Positions 1 to 12,299 of a DNA stretch of 64,000 bases are shown in pieces. Each line of letters starts with the position of its first letter. Within the stretch, counting starts at the first letter, position 1. The notes below the pieces were generated by a model. The model saw only the letters and a list, made by a program, of their open reading frames with translations, searched no databases and had not been told where the DNA came from. The stretch is from Dermanyssus gallinae (Eukaryota > Arthropoda > Arachnida > Mesostigmata > Dermanyssidae): positions 518,501 to 582,500 of the forward strand of contig QVRM01000968.1 of assembly GCA_003439945.1 (NCBI GenBank), in the 5' to 3' direction. Both the position numbers and the translations under genes were made by a program.

Positions 1-330
1 GTCGTCGTTGTCGTCGTCGTCGTCGTCGTTGTCGTTGTTCGCCTGCATGTCATGATGGCCAGCCGCCAGATGACAACAATGTCGATTATGGTGAAGATGG
101 TACTGATGGAAGCCGCTGGCCAGCGACGGGGTTCTTCGCCGTAGTAGCAGGAATTGTAGTAGTAGTAGTGAGAGGTGATGATGATGTTGATTAGAACGAT
201 GCTGCTGCTGCTGGTGGCGATAATGATGATGCTTATGATGATAATTATGCCGATGATGATGATGCTGATGATGGCGGTTGTGATCATGAGCACACTGCTG
301 ATAGTGACGATGGGAGTGATGCATCGTTAG
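1..330 (-). repeat. Triplet low-complexity block with an open His/Asp/Asn-rich frame
   Basis: GTC/GTT and GAT-type triplets dominate the left edge. On the minus strand one frame is open from about 290 to the window edge and would encode a His-rich, then Gln-rich, then Asp/Asn-rich stretch, with a less repetitive middle (about 60-150). Triplet arrays stay open in several frames by chance: a second minus frame is also open and would be Ile/Tyr/Thr-rich. This may be part of an exon with homopolymer tracts or simply a degenerate microsatellite. No start codon or convincing splice site decides it. Confidence 0.35.
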
Positions 331-422
331 ATTGCGAACGCCTCAACTTCATACAACAACAGAAGCAACAACAGCAAAAATAACCACAACAATCATAATG
401 TTTTTGTTGGTGATGATGACGA

Positions 423-442
423 TTGATGATGATGATGATGAT
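423..442. repeat. (GAT)n microsatellite
   Basis: A short run of GAT triplets sits inside a wider GAT/ATG-rich stretch (about 170-450). Such arrays explain the poly-Asp and poly-Ile frames here. Confidence 0.7.
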
Positions 443-890
443 GAAGATCATTGTAATACTATGAGGCGGTCTATCTATCGCATGGTCGAACACGGACCCT
501 CGCTCCCCTTCCGGGGCGATGCGGCGTCTGCTGCCGTTAAACTGTGCAGCTCGGCCGGTCGCTCGAGTCGGTCTATGGTAGCAGCTAGCGAACGGCTGAC
601 AATGACGACGAAAAAACACGGCCGTAACGGCGACGGTTACGCCGCTCACGATTACAATGATGATGATGATGATGCAGTTGGGAGAAAAAGCTACCATGAT
701 CTACCAACTACCATGACCATTCTGTGTTTACTGTCACATTGCATAGACAGACAGATAGATGGATGGATCGACGGGGATCAATGTCAACGTAGGAAACAGC
801 ACATGGTGGCGGGGGAGCGCTAGCCACACAAACGAACGTTTCCTAATGCCATCCACACAACGACACAACTACAGGTGGACTCTCTCAAAC

Positions 891-893
<3 letters not shown>

Positions 894-940
<47 letters not shown>
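894..940. repeat. (TA)n microsatellite
   Basis: About 47 bases of pure alternating T and A between unique flanks. It is one of the longer pure arrays in the window. Confidence 0.97.
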
Positions 941-943
<3 letters not shown>

Positions 944-1261
944 CCCACCCTCAACAATCAACATGGGGCTATGTATGTATATGCATTTGCCTATTTTGTA
1001 ACTCTGCGTTCGCATCATTGCCTCAGCAGTCGCTCTACGTCTTATGCGTTTCTTCTTGCTGCCAACGGCAATTTGATCATCGCGCCAATGCTTGAAGACG
1101 ACTCCGGCATCTAACTACAGTTGCCTATGGCAACGTAATGTGTATTATACAACTACAACAGCGACAACCAAAAAAGTGGAGAACAGCGTTGCAAAAGAAG
1201 ACAAACAAATAGAGAACATGAAGGTAATGTTGGAAAAACAGTATATGGCAGTCATTACAGC

Positions 1262-1345
1262 CGGTTCAGAATTTAAACCCACGACCTGCCGAAAGTAGAC
1301 GCAATCAGTTTACAACGTTCAGGAGATGCTTACAGGATAGCTACA
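1262..1345 (-). repeat. tRNA-derived SINE-like fragment (degenerate)
   Basis: Read on the minus strand, the segment ends in AGGTCGTGGGTTTAAATTC followed by an ACCGGC-like stretch. This resembles the T-arm and B box of a tRNA (consensus GGTTCGANNCC) with the decay usual in tRNA-derived SINEs. The upstream 60 bases weakly resemble a D-arm and anticodon region. It is too degenerate to be a working tRNA. Confidence 0.4.
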
Positions 1346-1679
1346 AATCGAATACACTAGCTGGTAGTCTCTCTTTCGAGCAGTCCTTACATAAGAAAGA
1401 GTTTCGTGCTATTTCAAAAGCAACACAAATAAAACTTTTTTAATGCATTTTTGCGTTTCTTCTCTATTGCGTATACCTTCCCTTTGCTATCTAACGTCGA
1501 CTTTCACAGAAAACAAAATATGTTTTAAACACGCCGGTGTGATTAGTTTCATTATTGAGCAAATACTTTTTCACCACATTGTGTATAACATTTAATTGAT
1601 GATCAAGCAGTGTCCCGAAACACTGCGTATCCGTCGTTGTACCGGGCACTGGTATTTCGCGATAGATATGAAGAGACCG

Positions 1680-1832
1680 ACGATGGCCTCCATTCAGAGA
1701 GTCGACTGAAGAAATTCAGACAAAGCAGATTAAACGCCAAAGTCCTTTTGACTGTTTTTTTCGACTGCAATTGTATTTATGATTTTTTGCCATCTTGTTC
1801 TACGGTCAAAACGAAAAGCTACCACACAAATT
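1680..1832 (+). pseudogene. mariner transposase relic, central part
   Basis: A + strand frame contains KVLLTVFFDC, preceded by a KKFRQSR-like stretch and followed by a decayed FLP...TVK...SYHTN stretch. This matches the mariner transposase segment with the KVLLTVFFD block between the first and second catalytic aspartates. Only about 50 residues are recognisable. No DEAW block, no HHDNAPAH block and no terminal inverted repeats were found nearby, so this is an old truncated copy. The motif order and spacing are seen directly; assignment to mariner follows from family knowledge. It differs from the copy at 22.1-23.1 kb, which has lost most of this segment. Confidence 0.65.
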
Positions 1833-1834
1833 AA

Positions 1835-3440
1835 AAATATTGCACGAGAACGCCCGACGCAGAGGCACTCTGAACTCTAGGCAAACAACTTTTAAATCCT
1901 TCGTCGCGAACCGTTACTGGTTTCGGATTCTTTGATAAAAAATTCGATTTACGTCACATCTCTATTTGCCTATATTTGTCTGTATCTTATTTCTATGCAT
2001 TTGAAGCAGTTATCCGCTATATGAATCCGGCAACTGGGTAAACACGGTGAAACTACAAATGTTCTTATGAGCTGGAGTTGGTTTGTGTTATTGTCTTACG
2101 CTCTCTTTAAAGTGGAACTTGCCTTGTGGTTTATTTCAAGAAAATGTTAATATTACACATCTCAAATTCTGTGTCTATTGCCTATGGTATTTGCCCATAG
2201 AAATTTAGAACTTCTTAGATATTTAGTAAAATCAAATTATTGGCAACTAGTAGGCAGGGTAGCATTTAGCCTACGGGCAGAATTTAGCACTGATCGTCAT
2301 ATTTTCGTGCACTCACAACTATTTGTGTAACGAGTTACTTTGAAACTAACTTGCGTAGGTACACATCCTAAGGAACGTACCCGTCGATCATTGATTCGTT
2401 TAGGGTTAATCTACGGTTACCGTATACGAACAACAGCAAACATGATTCAAAGACACCTCTCAATCTGCATCCACATTGAGTACTTGTGGATAAAAGTGCC
2501 ATAAACGTGGAAATCTAGCCCTCTACCGCTGTTTCGCTGTTAGAAACTAGCTAACTGTCAAAAGCGACCCGACCTCAATATGTCTCACATTTTGAAACCG
2601 CACCAAGGGGGTTTCCTTCAGTCAGATGTCAATCCCTGGACGGGAACAAAACACGTATATGTGCTATTGCATTCACATTTTCGGACATTTTTCCGGCTTA
2701 GCTCGATGCGATTGCCGCTGCGTTTGCGCATCGGGTCAGCACACACTCACTTGGGGTTAGCATTGGTCATTTGCGGAGTTTCTTCCGTCTTTCTTCATCT
2801 CCCTACGGAACCTTTGGAACTTTTTGCTCTTCTCATCGTTTGGATCTTACGGTCTATTTGAAGTTGCGTTTTCCCACATGGCATTGCGTTGTTTCCAGTC
2901 TTCTCACGACTGTCGATTTCACTAGACTTCCTTTTTCAGTTGTCTGTAGCGGTTTTCGGTGCTAGTTTATATGACTAGTATAATTGTAACGACAACGATA
3001 ACGGCGATGAGAAAGAATATAGTTTTTATTCTTAATTATGTCTACAACTTGATAGAAGAATCATTTATTTTTAATTTAGAAAAGATATTTGCCGTGACGT
3101 CTGAAGAGGTATTTGCTGTTATATGACTAATGATAAAAGGGACAGCGTCCCGTAATGCAATTATTTCTTTGCGTTTTTTTCACATGCGCAGTACTCATAT
3201 AGTTACTAGTGTTTAAACATGCTGCGGTTTAAAGAGTACCACCATTTCTGCCTGGGGGCATTTTCGCCAAAACTGACTCTGCTGTGCTCTCGTTACAAGT
3301 TGCGTTCATTTCCATCACCAAATGTTTCTCCGGAACTGTTTTTAGAGTAGAAGAGTTTGTCAGTCAGCGGCCTTACGAGTAGCCAGCGATTGGCAGGAAT
3401 GTGCTTTGCTATCCGCAACACTAGACCAGTTTGCATCGTC
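1835..3440. other. Noncoding stretch, no feature seen
   Basis: Mixed-composition unique sequence. Two overlapping + frames of 64-93 codons around 2580-2965 have no start context, splice sites or domain, and read as chance ORFs. Confidence 0.6.
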
Positions 3441-3452
3441 TATCACATTAGA

Positions 3453-3546
3453 ATGGTACAGATGGTATTGTTAGCGTACTTTATTGTCGTATGCTTTTCG
3501 GGCATTCACACCACTAATAGAAGTCAACAGATAAACAGAAGACAGC

Positions 3547-3584
<38 letters not shown>

Positions 3585-3641
3585 GGATTAAGGATGCCAA
3601 CGAATACGATGATGAAAGACCAATCAGTCGCTGTTCGCTAG
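3453..3641 (+). CDS. Possible small secreted polyQ protein (weak)
   Basis: An ATG-started frame of 62 codons opens with a hydrophobic stretch resembling a signal peptide (MVQMVLLAYFIVVCFSG). A short polar linker follows, then about 14 glutamines from the (CAA)n array at 3543-3584 and a 17-residue polar tail. The signal-like start is the only argument for coding. The frame has no recognisable domain, and TG/TT-rich DNA makes hydrophobic frames by chance. It could equally be a microsatellite inside noncoding DNA. Confidence 0.2.
3543..3584 (+). repeat. (CAA)n microsatellite
   Basis: About 14 CAA units with a single CAG at the left end. Nearly pure, so recently expanded. Confidence 0.95.
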
Positions 3642-4121
3642 ATGCTATTTTGTGCTATATCCACTTCCGTCGCCGATGTTAACCGAGCGCAGAAGGTATG
3701 TGTGACGCTAAATGCTGCCCCATAAACATGGAGACGTTATGGGCGCTTAGCGGCGCGATTCCGACCGATACGAGCTGTGGTGGCGGCATTGGCAGCATTT
3801 ATGGCGGGCTGTTTCGCGGTCGCCGACACTTTTCGCAATAGGGAATCGTGCCATTGAAATACCGCTAGCCTCGCATCCACTCTATGTGTGTATACAAGAG
3901 CAGACGCCTGTGCTTATTTGTGTTTTGTAGATGTATATACAAGAAGACTCCCGTCCTTATTTGTGTGGATGTGCATATATATATATATATATATGCTTGT
4001 ATGTTTAAAGGTTTGTATGCACGTACATATGTGCTTGGCTGCTACGCAAGCTTGATCGATCGATACATGTTTATTGTATTCCGGATCCAATCGGAGACGA
4101 AAAAAGCGCGTAACAACGCTA

Positions 4122-4123
<2 letters not shown>

Positions 4124-4162
<39 letters not shown>

Positions 4163-4166
4163 TACA

Positions 4167-4202
<36 letters not shown>
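4124..4202. repeat. Compound (TA)n array
   Basis: Two TA runs are separated by a GGTACATATATG interruption. A shorter TA run lies at about 3976-3993, so three arrays fall within 230 bases. Confidence 0.95.
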
Positions 4203-4203
<1 letters not shown>

Positions 4204-4545
4204 CAACTGATTTTTTTCAAGAAAAGTGTTGGGTTGCTGTATATGTTTTTGGACAGCCTAACACATACAGTCACTAGCTCAATGGAGCGCACTGGAATCG
4301 TTTCCGTAGAAAAAAATACGCTTTCACTCATGATAATGAACACAACATATATGTTAGTTGGTGCTAGAAATCGTTTCACAGCTTTTAGACGTTAAACCTA
4401 GTCGGTCAGGTAACGTTTGCGAGGTGTTATGAACCCAGAATCAGCCAGTTGTAATAGACGTTGCCTAAACAGTCTAGCAAACACTTCGCCATACTTTACA
4501 AAGCAATGTACATAAGCTCAATAAAAGTCTTACATTATGCACACT

Positions 4546-4547
4546 AG

Positions 4548-4588
<41 letters not shown>
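4546..4588. repeat. Compound (CA)n(TA)n microsatellite
   Basis: Fourteen bases of CA run straight into 28 bases of TA, then a GA-rich stretch. Confidence 0.95.
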
Positions 4589-4591
<3 letters not shown>

Positions 4592-4950
4592 AGAAAGAGA
4601 GGGGGAGGGAAGAGGTGATCTCAGAGAAATCAAATATGGACTTCGACGCATCTTTTCTAGGTTCGGGCGTGCGGGATGTGTTAGGGGGACGCCAAACCAT
4701 TGGTCGGATAGCACGAGAAGACCACCTCTCGAGCTAGCCATACCGAGAGATGGGTTAACTCTACGCAGATTCTGGCGGATGCACTAATGCGTTGCCACGC
4801 GGTAGAGGATCAGTAACCCCTCTACCGCACCCGCTTTGCTGTTCCTCTCGTATTCCGCTGCGTGTGTTATCGTCTTGGGCGAGCGAGAACGGAGCAACTC
4901 TCTCTCGATCTCCTTATCTGTTTATCGCTCTTCCCCTTATCTCACTCTCC

Positions 4951-4953
<3 letters not shown>

Positions 4954-4995
<42 letters not shown>

Positions 4996-4998
4996 TAT
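4954..4998. repeat. (TA)n microsatellite
   Basis: About 36 bases of pure TA, followed by CATATATATG. The left flank is a CT-rich stretch. Confidence 0.95.
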
Positions 4999-5209
4999 GT
5001 ATACATCTCCATGTGTCAATCTTCCCTTTTCCGTGTGTCTACCGCTCAGGTTTCGGTAGCGTGTGCCGTTCAGCCGTGTGGCGTCGACTATTCGAGGTTA
5101 AAGAGGGAGCTGAACAAAGCGACTGTTTGTTTTGGCGATCATCATGGCCATCATGGTCGGCGTGCGCGACCGTGAAGCAACGGCGACAACGGGAGACAAA
5201 TAGATAGTT

Positions 5210-7730
5210 CAATAGATAGACAGAAAGATATATAGATCGAGCTGGACAGAGGAATTAGACGGAAGCTTCTGCGAATCGTACGCAGTGAATCCGACGGACG
5301 ATCCCGTACGCCGATGCTGAAGCACCGACGCGACCGACCGCCGCGCGGGCCGTCGAGGTGGTGGTCGCATCGTTGCCATTATCATCATCGTCATCATCAT
5401 CGACGTCATAAATGACAATGCATAAATCTCGCTTAGCTGCGCATGGCGGCGCTAGCAGTATGGCGTGAGGCTGATATGGGTGTTGATACGTCGTCGTGGG
5501 TTAAACGGTGTTCGATCGGGCTTTACGCACTCGACCGGGCCGCGCAGCGCCGAGAGCTCGCTCCGCCTAGAGACGCCAGGACAGAACGCGAGACAGACTT
5601 TTGCTCGTAGGCAAATCTGTTTAGGGCATAGAACGGAATGGGCCCTGTAGTTAGGCCGGGAAGGATTTTCTGCGTTTAATTACCTCCCCCTCTCTCTCTC
5701 TCTTCTCCTCATTTTAAGGGCTGCTGTCATTGTTGCCGCACTTTCCGTCGCTAGTTTGTACAGATTGGCCCTTCTCCTAGTAGGACAGTGAATATGATTC
5801 TAATTATAATAGGCTAATATAGTTCCCAGAGTGCTGTACAGCTGTTAGCCGAGAATTGTGTTCCTTCGTGATGAGCCCCGTTAACACCGCATCGAGACAT
5901 TTTAGTAGATAGCAAACAAAAATAACAACGACAACGACGATACTAACAGGTACATGAATAACAAAGGTCACATCTAACAAATGGAACAGAAATATCCGGT
6001 CGTAATGTAAGAATAAAAATCGGCGTAAAATCAGATATGTTGCAATTTGTAGCAAAATCATATATATATATATATATGGGTCGTTCAGTAAATAAAATCA
6101 TATTTTCGTCTAGTTTTAAAGATATTTACTTCTTTGAACGATAAGAAAAATAGAATGCCTTTACCCTTTACCATATTTACCGAATTACTCACCTATATAT
6201 ACACATATATACACGTTCATACATATATAATTATATATGCTTAACAGCCAGTGCCCCACGTGACCCGTAGTGCTGCAGCTCTAAACATCCAGCGTCTGAT
6301 TATGGGTTAGACAAGCCTAATTTAGAGGGTAAGACAAGGGCTGCTAGATCAGCGAGTTCTTTTTCGAAGCTCCGAAGTCTAAAGTTTCCCGTCTGTGCCC
6401 CGAAATGAAGTGACGGCGTCGAAGAGGCCGACCTTGGCTGGCGCCCGAATGGCGCCCTGTAAGCGATCGTGTACGATAGTCCTGATCAAGCCCATCTCAT
6501 CTGATAGTAGCGATGCTTCGCCAAAAAAACATTGCGATCGATACTGTCAGTGCACTCTGAGAAAGACCACACGGAAGCATGGTGACGCGGAGGCTGCTAA
6601 AAAGTCTGCACTTGATGGTGCTGCAAGAATGGATCACCGTCAAGGTCTATCAATGCCGATACGAATATGATGTACATATGGAAAAGGAGAGCACACGCGG
6701 ACAATTATTGCACACTATGATGTCTCTTAGAAGTGATTTTACTTTTCAAATACTATACGTTTTTTAAATTGTTTGCATGCAAGATATATGTAAATGAAAG
6801 CAGAGTGACGACAACTATGTGCATCCTACTGTCTAAATAGATAGAACACTTGCGTTACTTCGTTTTGAAGCTGTCAGAACTAGCAGAAAATGTAGTTTGC
6901 GTAATTTTAGTCACTTCATGATTATCTGCATAATCCTGATGAAATGCTGTCTGTGTGAACGGGCGATCAAACAGTACCACAGAGCAGGTCCATATTAAAT
7001 AGCTGCTGCGTCCACGATGCAGTCCGTCGAATGTGCTGTGTGGACCAGAAACAGCAGGCCGTAACCTCGTTGTGGCAAAATCTTCTGGCTGGAAAAAATG
7101 GCTTAGTTGGCGAGTCGCCAAACTAAACAGGAAAACAAACCCACGAGTTGTACTGAGTACTGCTGTTACTGCCAGTACTGTTATTACTACGACCATAGTA
7201 ATGTTATTGCTTTACGAGAAGGAGGGAGAGGGGGAAGAGAGGGAAAGATAGGGAGGGCTGATTTCATCGAATACATCGTTGTGGGCGGGACAATTGTTGT
7301 CGAAGTTGCAAGTCGAAGATGTGCTGGTGTACCCGCACGACAAAAAATGAAGCCACAGCCACAACCTGCGCTACAATGGTAAACGACGCATCGACGCCTC
7401 CAATCAGAAGGAGGGAAAGGAAAACAATTCCCTTTCTACAGGCACTTACACACACACGGGACCTGTATCGCTCTATTTTTCTCTCAAAGAAAAAAGCATA
7501 CATTTGCAACGTGACGAAGTTTGACACAGACAAAAGAAGAACGATAACAAACGACTCGGGGTTCAGCACTGCCACTGCTGGTGGCACACAGAAACATCTC
7601 CGACAACGACCATGCCGAAGCAGCAGCACCTTCATAAAGCGAAGGTCTCTTTTATTCCCCGGTTCCATTCCACTGGGACTGATGAGGCGTTTCCATTCAT
7701 TTTCTCCGTGGTCCGCATGTCGATCAGTTA
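5210..7730. other. Noncoding stretch with no convincing gene
   Basis: Contains a short CT run near 5690, a short TA run at 6060-6077 and scattered frames below 140 codons on both strands. The best of these (6395-6670, +) is moderately polar and Lys/Arg-rich. It begins with GTG, lacks splice sites at its ends and matches nothing I recognise. Confidence 0.5.
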
Positions 7731-7731
7731 G

Positions 7732-7734
<3 letters not shown>

Positions 7735-7762
<28 letters not shown>
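7735..7762. repeat. (TA)n microsatellite
   Basis: About 28 bases of pure TA. Confidence 0.95.
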
Positions 7763-7765
<3 letters not shown>

Positions 7766-8636
7766 AAAGAGCAAGCACACACTGGTGTGTCTTTGAGTCA
7801 CCCACATTGCCTGCTAACGCTATGGATCAGATTTACCATAAATGATTAATATAGACACACCTGGACCGGTTTGTTGAAGGTCCAGGAAAACCCAGGCTAG
7901 CTATACGTTGTAATTCGTTCCTACAACGGATTACGCATTGTAAGAGCACATAGAGAGAGAGAGAGAGAGGAATAGACAACTGTTAGCGAATTGCTAGAAT
8001 ATGGAGTTCTACCTGCATGTGTGTCGTAAAGGAAATATTTGTACGTTTTGTTTAAGATCACAAGGCATGTACCCGAACGACACCGAATGAGCTATGTAAT
8101 TAGACTGTTTAATCCCGTTTTTCTATGAATCTATTTTTCCTCTTTTGGACTTAAGAACTTTACATTGTTAGGGTCGTTGCGAAAATTTAAGATCTTAATT
8201 ATTAGTATTACGATTGAGCACGTAGGTCATTAGGACAACTCTCAGTGAATGTAGTTTTTCATCGGTTAAGCGACCAGCATTACCGATGAACATACGCAGT
8301 GCTTTAGAACAATTTCGGAGGTCTTCGTGATAGCAAGGTCCTAAAGTGTGCCCAGGCAACGAGGTCTGTTTTTAGGGCAAATACCGACCAGGCCCTCCCC
8401 ACGAAACTTCCCGCCTGCGGTAGCATTTGTGCTAAGTTACGGTGCTCAATCACTTTTGGAGTGCACGCCGCCGTTCTGAGGCCGCCTTTTACTGTGTTGT
8501 TGTTCGAAGTGGCCGTTATTAGTGATGCTTTGGCAATACATTGTTCGTCCTAACGAACAGCACACTCGCTATGGGTTGCGTCGACCCAGGCACCTAGATG
8601 AACGAGTAAGGTGGGGTGGCGCGCACATAAGCGCGA

Positions 8637-8690
8637 GGGTCGAACTCGGGAGTCTGGATATCAAGCACTCCCAACTCGTCACCGGCGCCG
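8637..8690 (-). repeat. tRNA-derived SINE-like head
   Basis: On the minus strand, TGACGAGTTGG (8681 down to 8671) fits the RNA polymerase III A box (TRGCNNAGYNGG). GAGTTCGACCC (8647 down to 8637) fits the B box (GGTTCGANNCC). They are 23 bases apart, shorter than in a normal tRNA. The surrounding bases do not form a clean cloverleaf. A SINE head or decayed tRNA pseudogene is more likely than a functional tRNA. Confidence 0.45.
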
Positions 8691-9015
8691 TTCGGAGGGT
8701 GTTAATCAGATTTGCCCTTCTTCTGTTGGTCATTCCGAAATGTGCTATGGCAACAATTTAGCAATAGCAGTTCGATGCAGTTCAGGGTGGTGGTTCTTGT
8801 AGTAGCTCTATGTTGGTGAATCGTATACGGGTGCCCGAGGCTATACATACTTGTATATGTCGATTGAAGCAGGTGAAGGGCAATCTGTTTCCAAGCAGTA
8901 AGTTGAGGGAGGCCACAGGAAAGACGACCAAGATACAGGCCCATCGGGTCTCAGGAGCAAAGTGGCGTGATCTGATTTTTTTCTTACCGCATAATATGAT
9001 TTCCGGATTAGTCTA

Positions 9016-9017
<2 letters not shown>

Positions 9018-9066
<49 letters not shown>
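9018..9066. repeat. (TA)n microsatellite
   Basis: About 49 bases of pure TA. Confidence 0.97.
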
Positions 9067-9068
<2 letters not shown>

Positions 9069-9119
9069 AGCGTCCTAGTCACGGGCGCAATGCGTCTAAA
9101 AGTAAATAAGGCTAGCGTA

Positions 9120-10190
9120 GATGCAATCAGGTAGTCAGGATGGCAGCCGTGAGCCAGTGCAGCAACGTTATTTAGGTGAACTTTGATTGGACTGATTGGA
9201 ACTGTTTTCTAGAAGCTCTATCTGAACATTACTTGGTGAGACTTCTATAAAATCAATGCACGTGTCAGCACCGTTACCCTGCTCATATACACTTGATAGA
9301 CGTAGATGGTTGCCGTCCGCTTCCGTTTGTCCTCTGTTATGCAGCACAGAAGGACGTAAATACGTAGTATATATATGACATAACTATATATATATATATG
9401 ACTGACATAACTAAACGACCACGTAAATAAGAGCCTATTTCTGCAAAACTCGTCCGTTCTTATAACGGGTGTATTAAACTGTGTTAGCATTTAAAAAATA
9501 ATTTCTAGAAAACAGTGCAGAAACATAATTTATGGGGAATATTACCACAAACAGCGACAATAACAACAACGACAACATCAACAACGGCAGCTAATTATTA
9601 AGATATTACGAGAAATAACAGGCACGCTAATAGAGTAAATTGAGTTGTTGATAGGCGATTCAAATTAGTGTAATTACAATTTAGTATTGGAGTCTGTTGA
9701 CATATCTAAGAATCTAGCACCGGTAATAGGTCGATCAAAGCTGTAGAAGCGCTTTGTTTCGGGATCGCGAAGCTTTCGTTCTCCACCCCTTGCCTAATTC
9801 ACTTCGGAGACAGCATAATCTAACCAGACCGACGATGTACCTTCTATCAACAACGTTTCAGGTGCAAAGTTACGCCGAAAGGTTTATCTGGCTGATGGCG
9901 GGCTTGGCCCGCTTGATTTGCCGAGATTGTGCCGAAAGAGAATTCCTCGCTTCTTAGGAAAGTGTTGGTGAACGACGACATAAGTATCACTGCACCCTTT
10001 CGGCACTTAATATACTTGAATCACCATGCCAAGCGTTCTTATGAGGACGGGATATGCACACATTAAAAAATGAGAGCGTTGATATTAAATCTTAGGGTGC
10101 AATACCTCCTGCGATAAAAACAAACGCTTGCGGTTTTATAATATATATAGTTAAAGTCAATCCAGCGAATATTTTAAACAGAGTCATTCC
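9120..10190. other. Noncoding stretch
   Basis: AT-leaning unique sequence with a short imperfect ATA/CAA-rich patch around 9550-9600. No frame combines length, start context and splice sites. Confidence 0.55.
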
Positions 10191-10195
10191 CAACG

Positions 10196-10259
<64 letters not shown>
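10196..10259. repeat. Compound (CT)n(TA)n microsatellite
   Basis: About 19 bases of CT run straight into about 45 bases of TA. Confidence 0.97.
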
Positions 10260-10263
<4 letters not shown>

Positions 10264-10379
10264 AACAGGGATTCTCAGAAGCGCAAAAGTCGAGGTAGCA
10301 TTCTACCGTATCAGCGGCGACAATAGTGACGGCCATTCAGAGAGAAAATTGACAACTGTAACAAAAATAAAAGGAATAA

Positions 10380-10470
10380 TGAAGAATCACAACAACAACA
10401 ACAACGACAACTACTACTACTAAAACAATAACACCAGTAATAATACAAACAACAATGATCCCAACAACAC
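10380..10470. repeat. (CAA)/(CTA) imperfect triplet block
   Basis: Mixed CAA, CTA, AAT and CGA triplets. They produce Val- or Cys-rich frames on the minus strand that I regard as artefacts. Confidence 0.7.
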
Positions 10471-10759
10471 CGACGACGAGAACTGCAGCGGTTGCAGGAC
10501 AGAATCGAGGACAATCTGGGGGTAAGGTGCCCAGTATCGACTCACGGGCATTCATATAGGTGTGTGTATGTGAGTCTGTTGTGTGCTTGCCGCGCTCACA
10601 GCCGCTACCAGCCGCTTGTGCGCTTCGTTGTCGTGGTCGTTATGTGCCAAGGCTTTATTTATTTATTCATTCAATTATTTATTTACGTCAACCAACATTC
10701 TTGGTCTTTGCAAGCGATAAAACTACACTTCGTCCGTCGTTGAGTTGCCTCCCCAATGG

Positions 10760-11780
10760 CCAAACACATACAGAGAGCCAGAGGGATGAACCCGAGGGCT
10801 GATGAGTCCAGTAATTCGATTCAAAACGTGCGATGTTCCTCCGTTACCCCCGCGCGAACTCTCTTGTCGTCTTTTGCTCACTTTGTTAATATGGACAACA
10901 GCAGCAACAGGAAGGACAACAACAACAATAGCAGCAACAACGCTGGCGCGCACATACACACTCTTTCCCGCCACTCCGTGAATAAATACACTGAAGAGAG
11001 TCTCGGGAAGGGAGAGAGAGAGAATATACTGAGGTATGTTGGCTTGGCTACTTTGAGCTATGGGCTATTGTGGCCCCTCGAGTCTGAGGTCTGTCAACGC
11101 AGCAGTGTCTCTCCCCTTAAGCTTTCCTCCAGAGAGTTATTGGTTCATTGTAGAGGTAGCTTGGCTGCTACTCTGCAGCTGCCCGAGGTGTGTCTGGCTG
11201 CTGGTGTCCCCATGTGGGGTGGTAGCTCGCAAGTTTGTTCGCAAGAGACGCCGCCATCTTTCGCGCGCTGTTCAGCATTGGGGGTATGGCTATGGCGACG
11301 GTGCCTCCGCCGCCGCCGCTTTCTCCTGCTCCGGCCTTGCCGCGCTGGAGGAGTCTCTGACCCCAGGGGAGAAGCGTGGTTAGCCGAGAAACAACGAACA
11401 AGGGAGGCAGGAGACTAGGGGAAGCTGGTGCGGCGGTAACGCGTCATGGTCATGCAATTTCAGTCTTCCTGCTTCCCGGTTTTTAGAACACCTAGCGAAC
11501 TAGCTGCCATGGTCGTCTTAGCTTCCTGCTCCCAAGCCGGCTTCGAACCTTCCTGGCGCTTTGCCCTAGCACTAGTATTGCTGTTGTTGTCTGTCGTTGT
11601 TATTGTTGTTATTATTGTCGTTGTTGTTGTTTCTGTTGTTTTCGTTGCTGTTAGTTTTGTTGTTATCATAGTGTGGTTTGTCAGTTCCTCCCAGATGATT
11701 GTATTTTTTGCAAATCTATTTTTTTCTGGGAGGTTTCGGGAATGCATGATGCATATGCGCCACTAGCAGCCTGCGTGACT
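10760..11780. other. GC-richer block with overlapping frames on both strands
   Basis: A 220-codon + frame (10756-11418) overlaps other open frames on both strands. It contains an Asn/Ser triplet tract, and its later half has no domain or consistent third-position bias. A (GTT)n-like block at 11580-11660 yields a Val-rich frame. The region may contain an exon or UTR, but I cannot choose a frame. Confidence 0.3.
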
Positions 11781-12114
11781 AGTGCGAGACTTACAAACCC
11801 ACTAAACCCGGATTCCTCCCCACCCCTCTTACTATCATTCCGCATGAGCAAATATATACCCTACTAAAGTCACCGGACATGCTCAGCAAGCATAATGGGT
11901 ATTTTCCAACTGCTAAACTGATTACATTAGTCACATGTAGTACATTTAGTTTTTTTTACATAATTGAATTTTACTAGAATTATGTTTCTTGTATATTTTA
12001 TAGGGATGTATAATGAATAAGCCTCAGGAGTTGTTGTATGTGTACAAGTTAAGACTATGCTCTGAGTAAATGCAATTTCTATTTTCTTTTTGTGTATAAT
12101 ATTTAAATAAAACC

Positions 12115-12115
<1 letters not shown>

Positions 12116-12167
<52 letters not shown>
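12116..12167. repeat. (TA)n microsatellite
   Basis: About 50 bases of pure TA in an AT-rich neighbourhood. Confidence 0.97.
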
Positions 12168-12174
<7 letters not shown>

Positions 12175-12299
12175 CTATCACAAAACCTGTCACAATTTTG
12201 ACCAATATTTGTGTCGCTTGGCTTATAAAATCCTTTAGTTCGACAGATTGTATGGCGAATTCCATAAACTGCAAACGAACCATTATAGACTACCAACTG

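Noticed and set aside
10756..11418. 220-codon + frame
   Set aside because: Begins in an Asn/Ser triplet tract and then runs through GC-richer DNA where other frames are also open. No recognisable protein.
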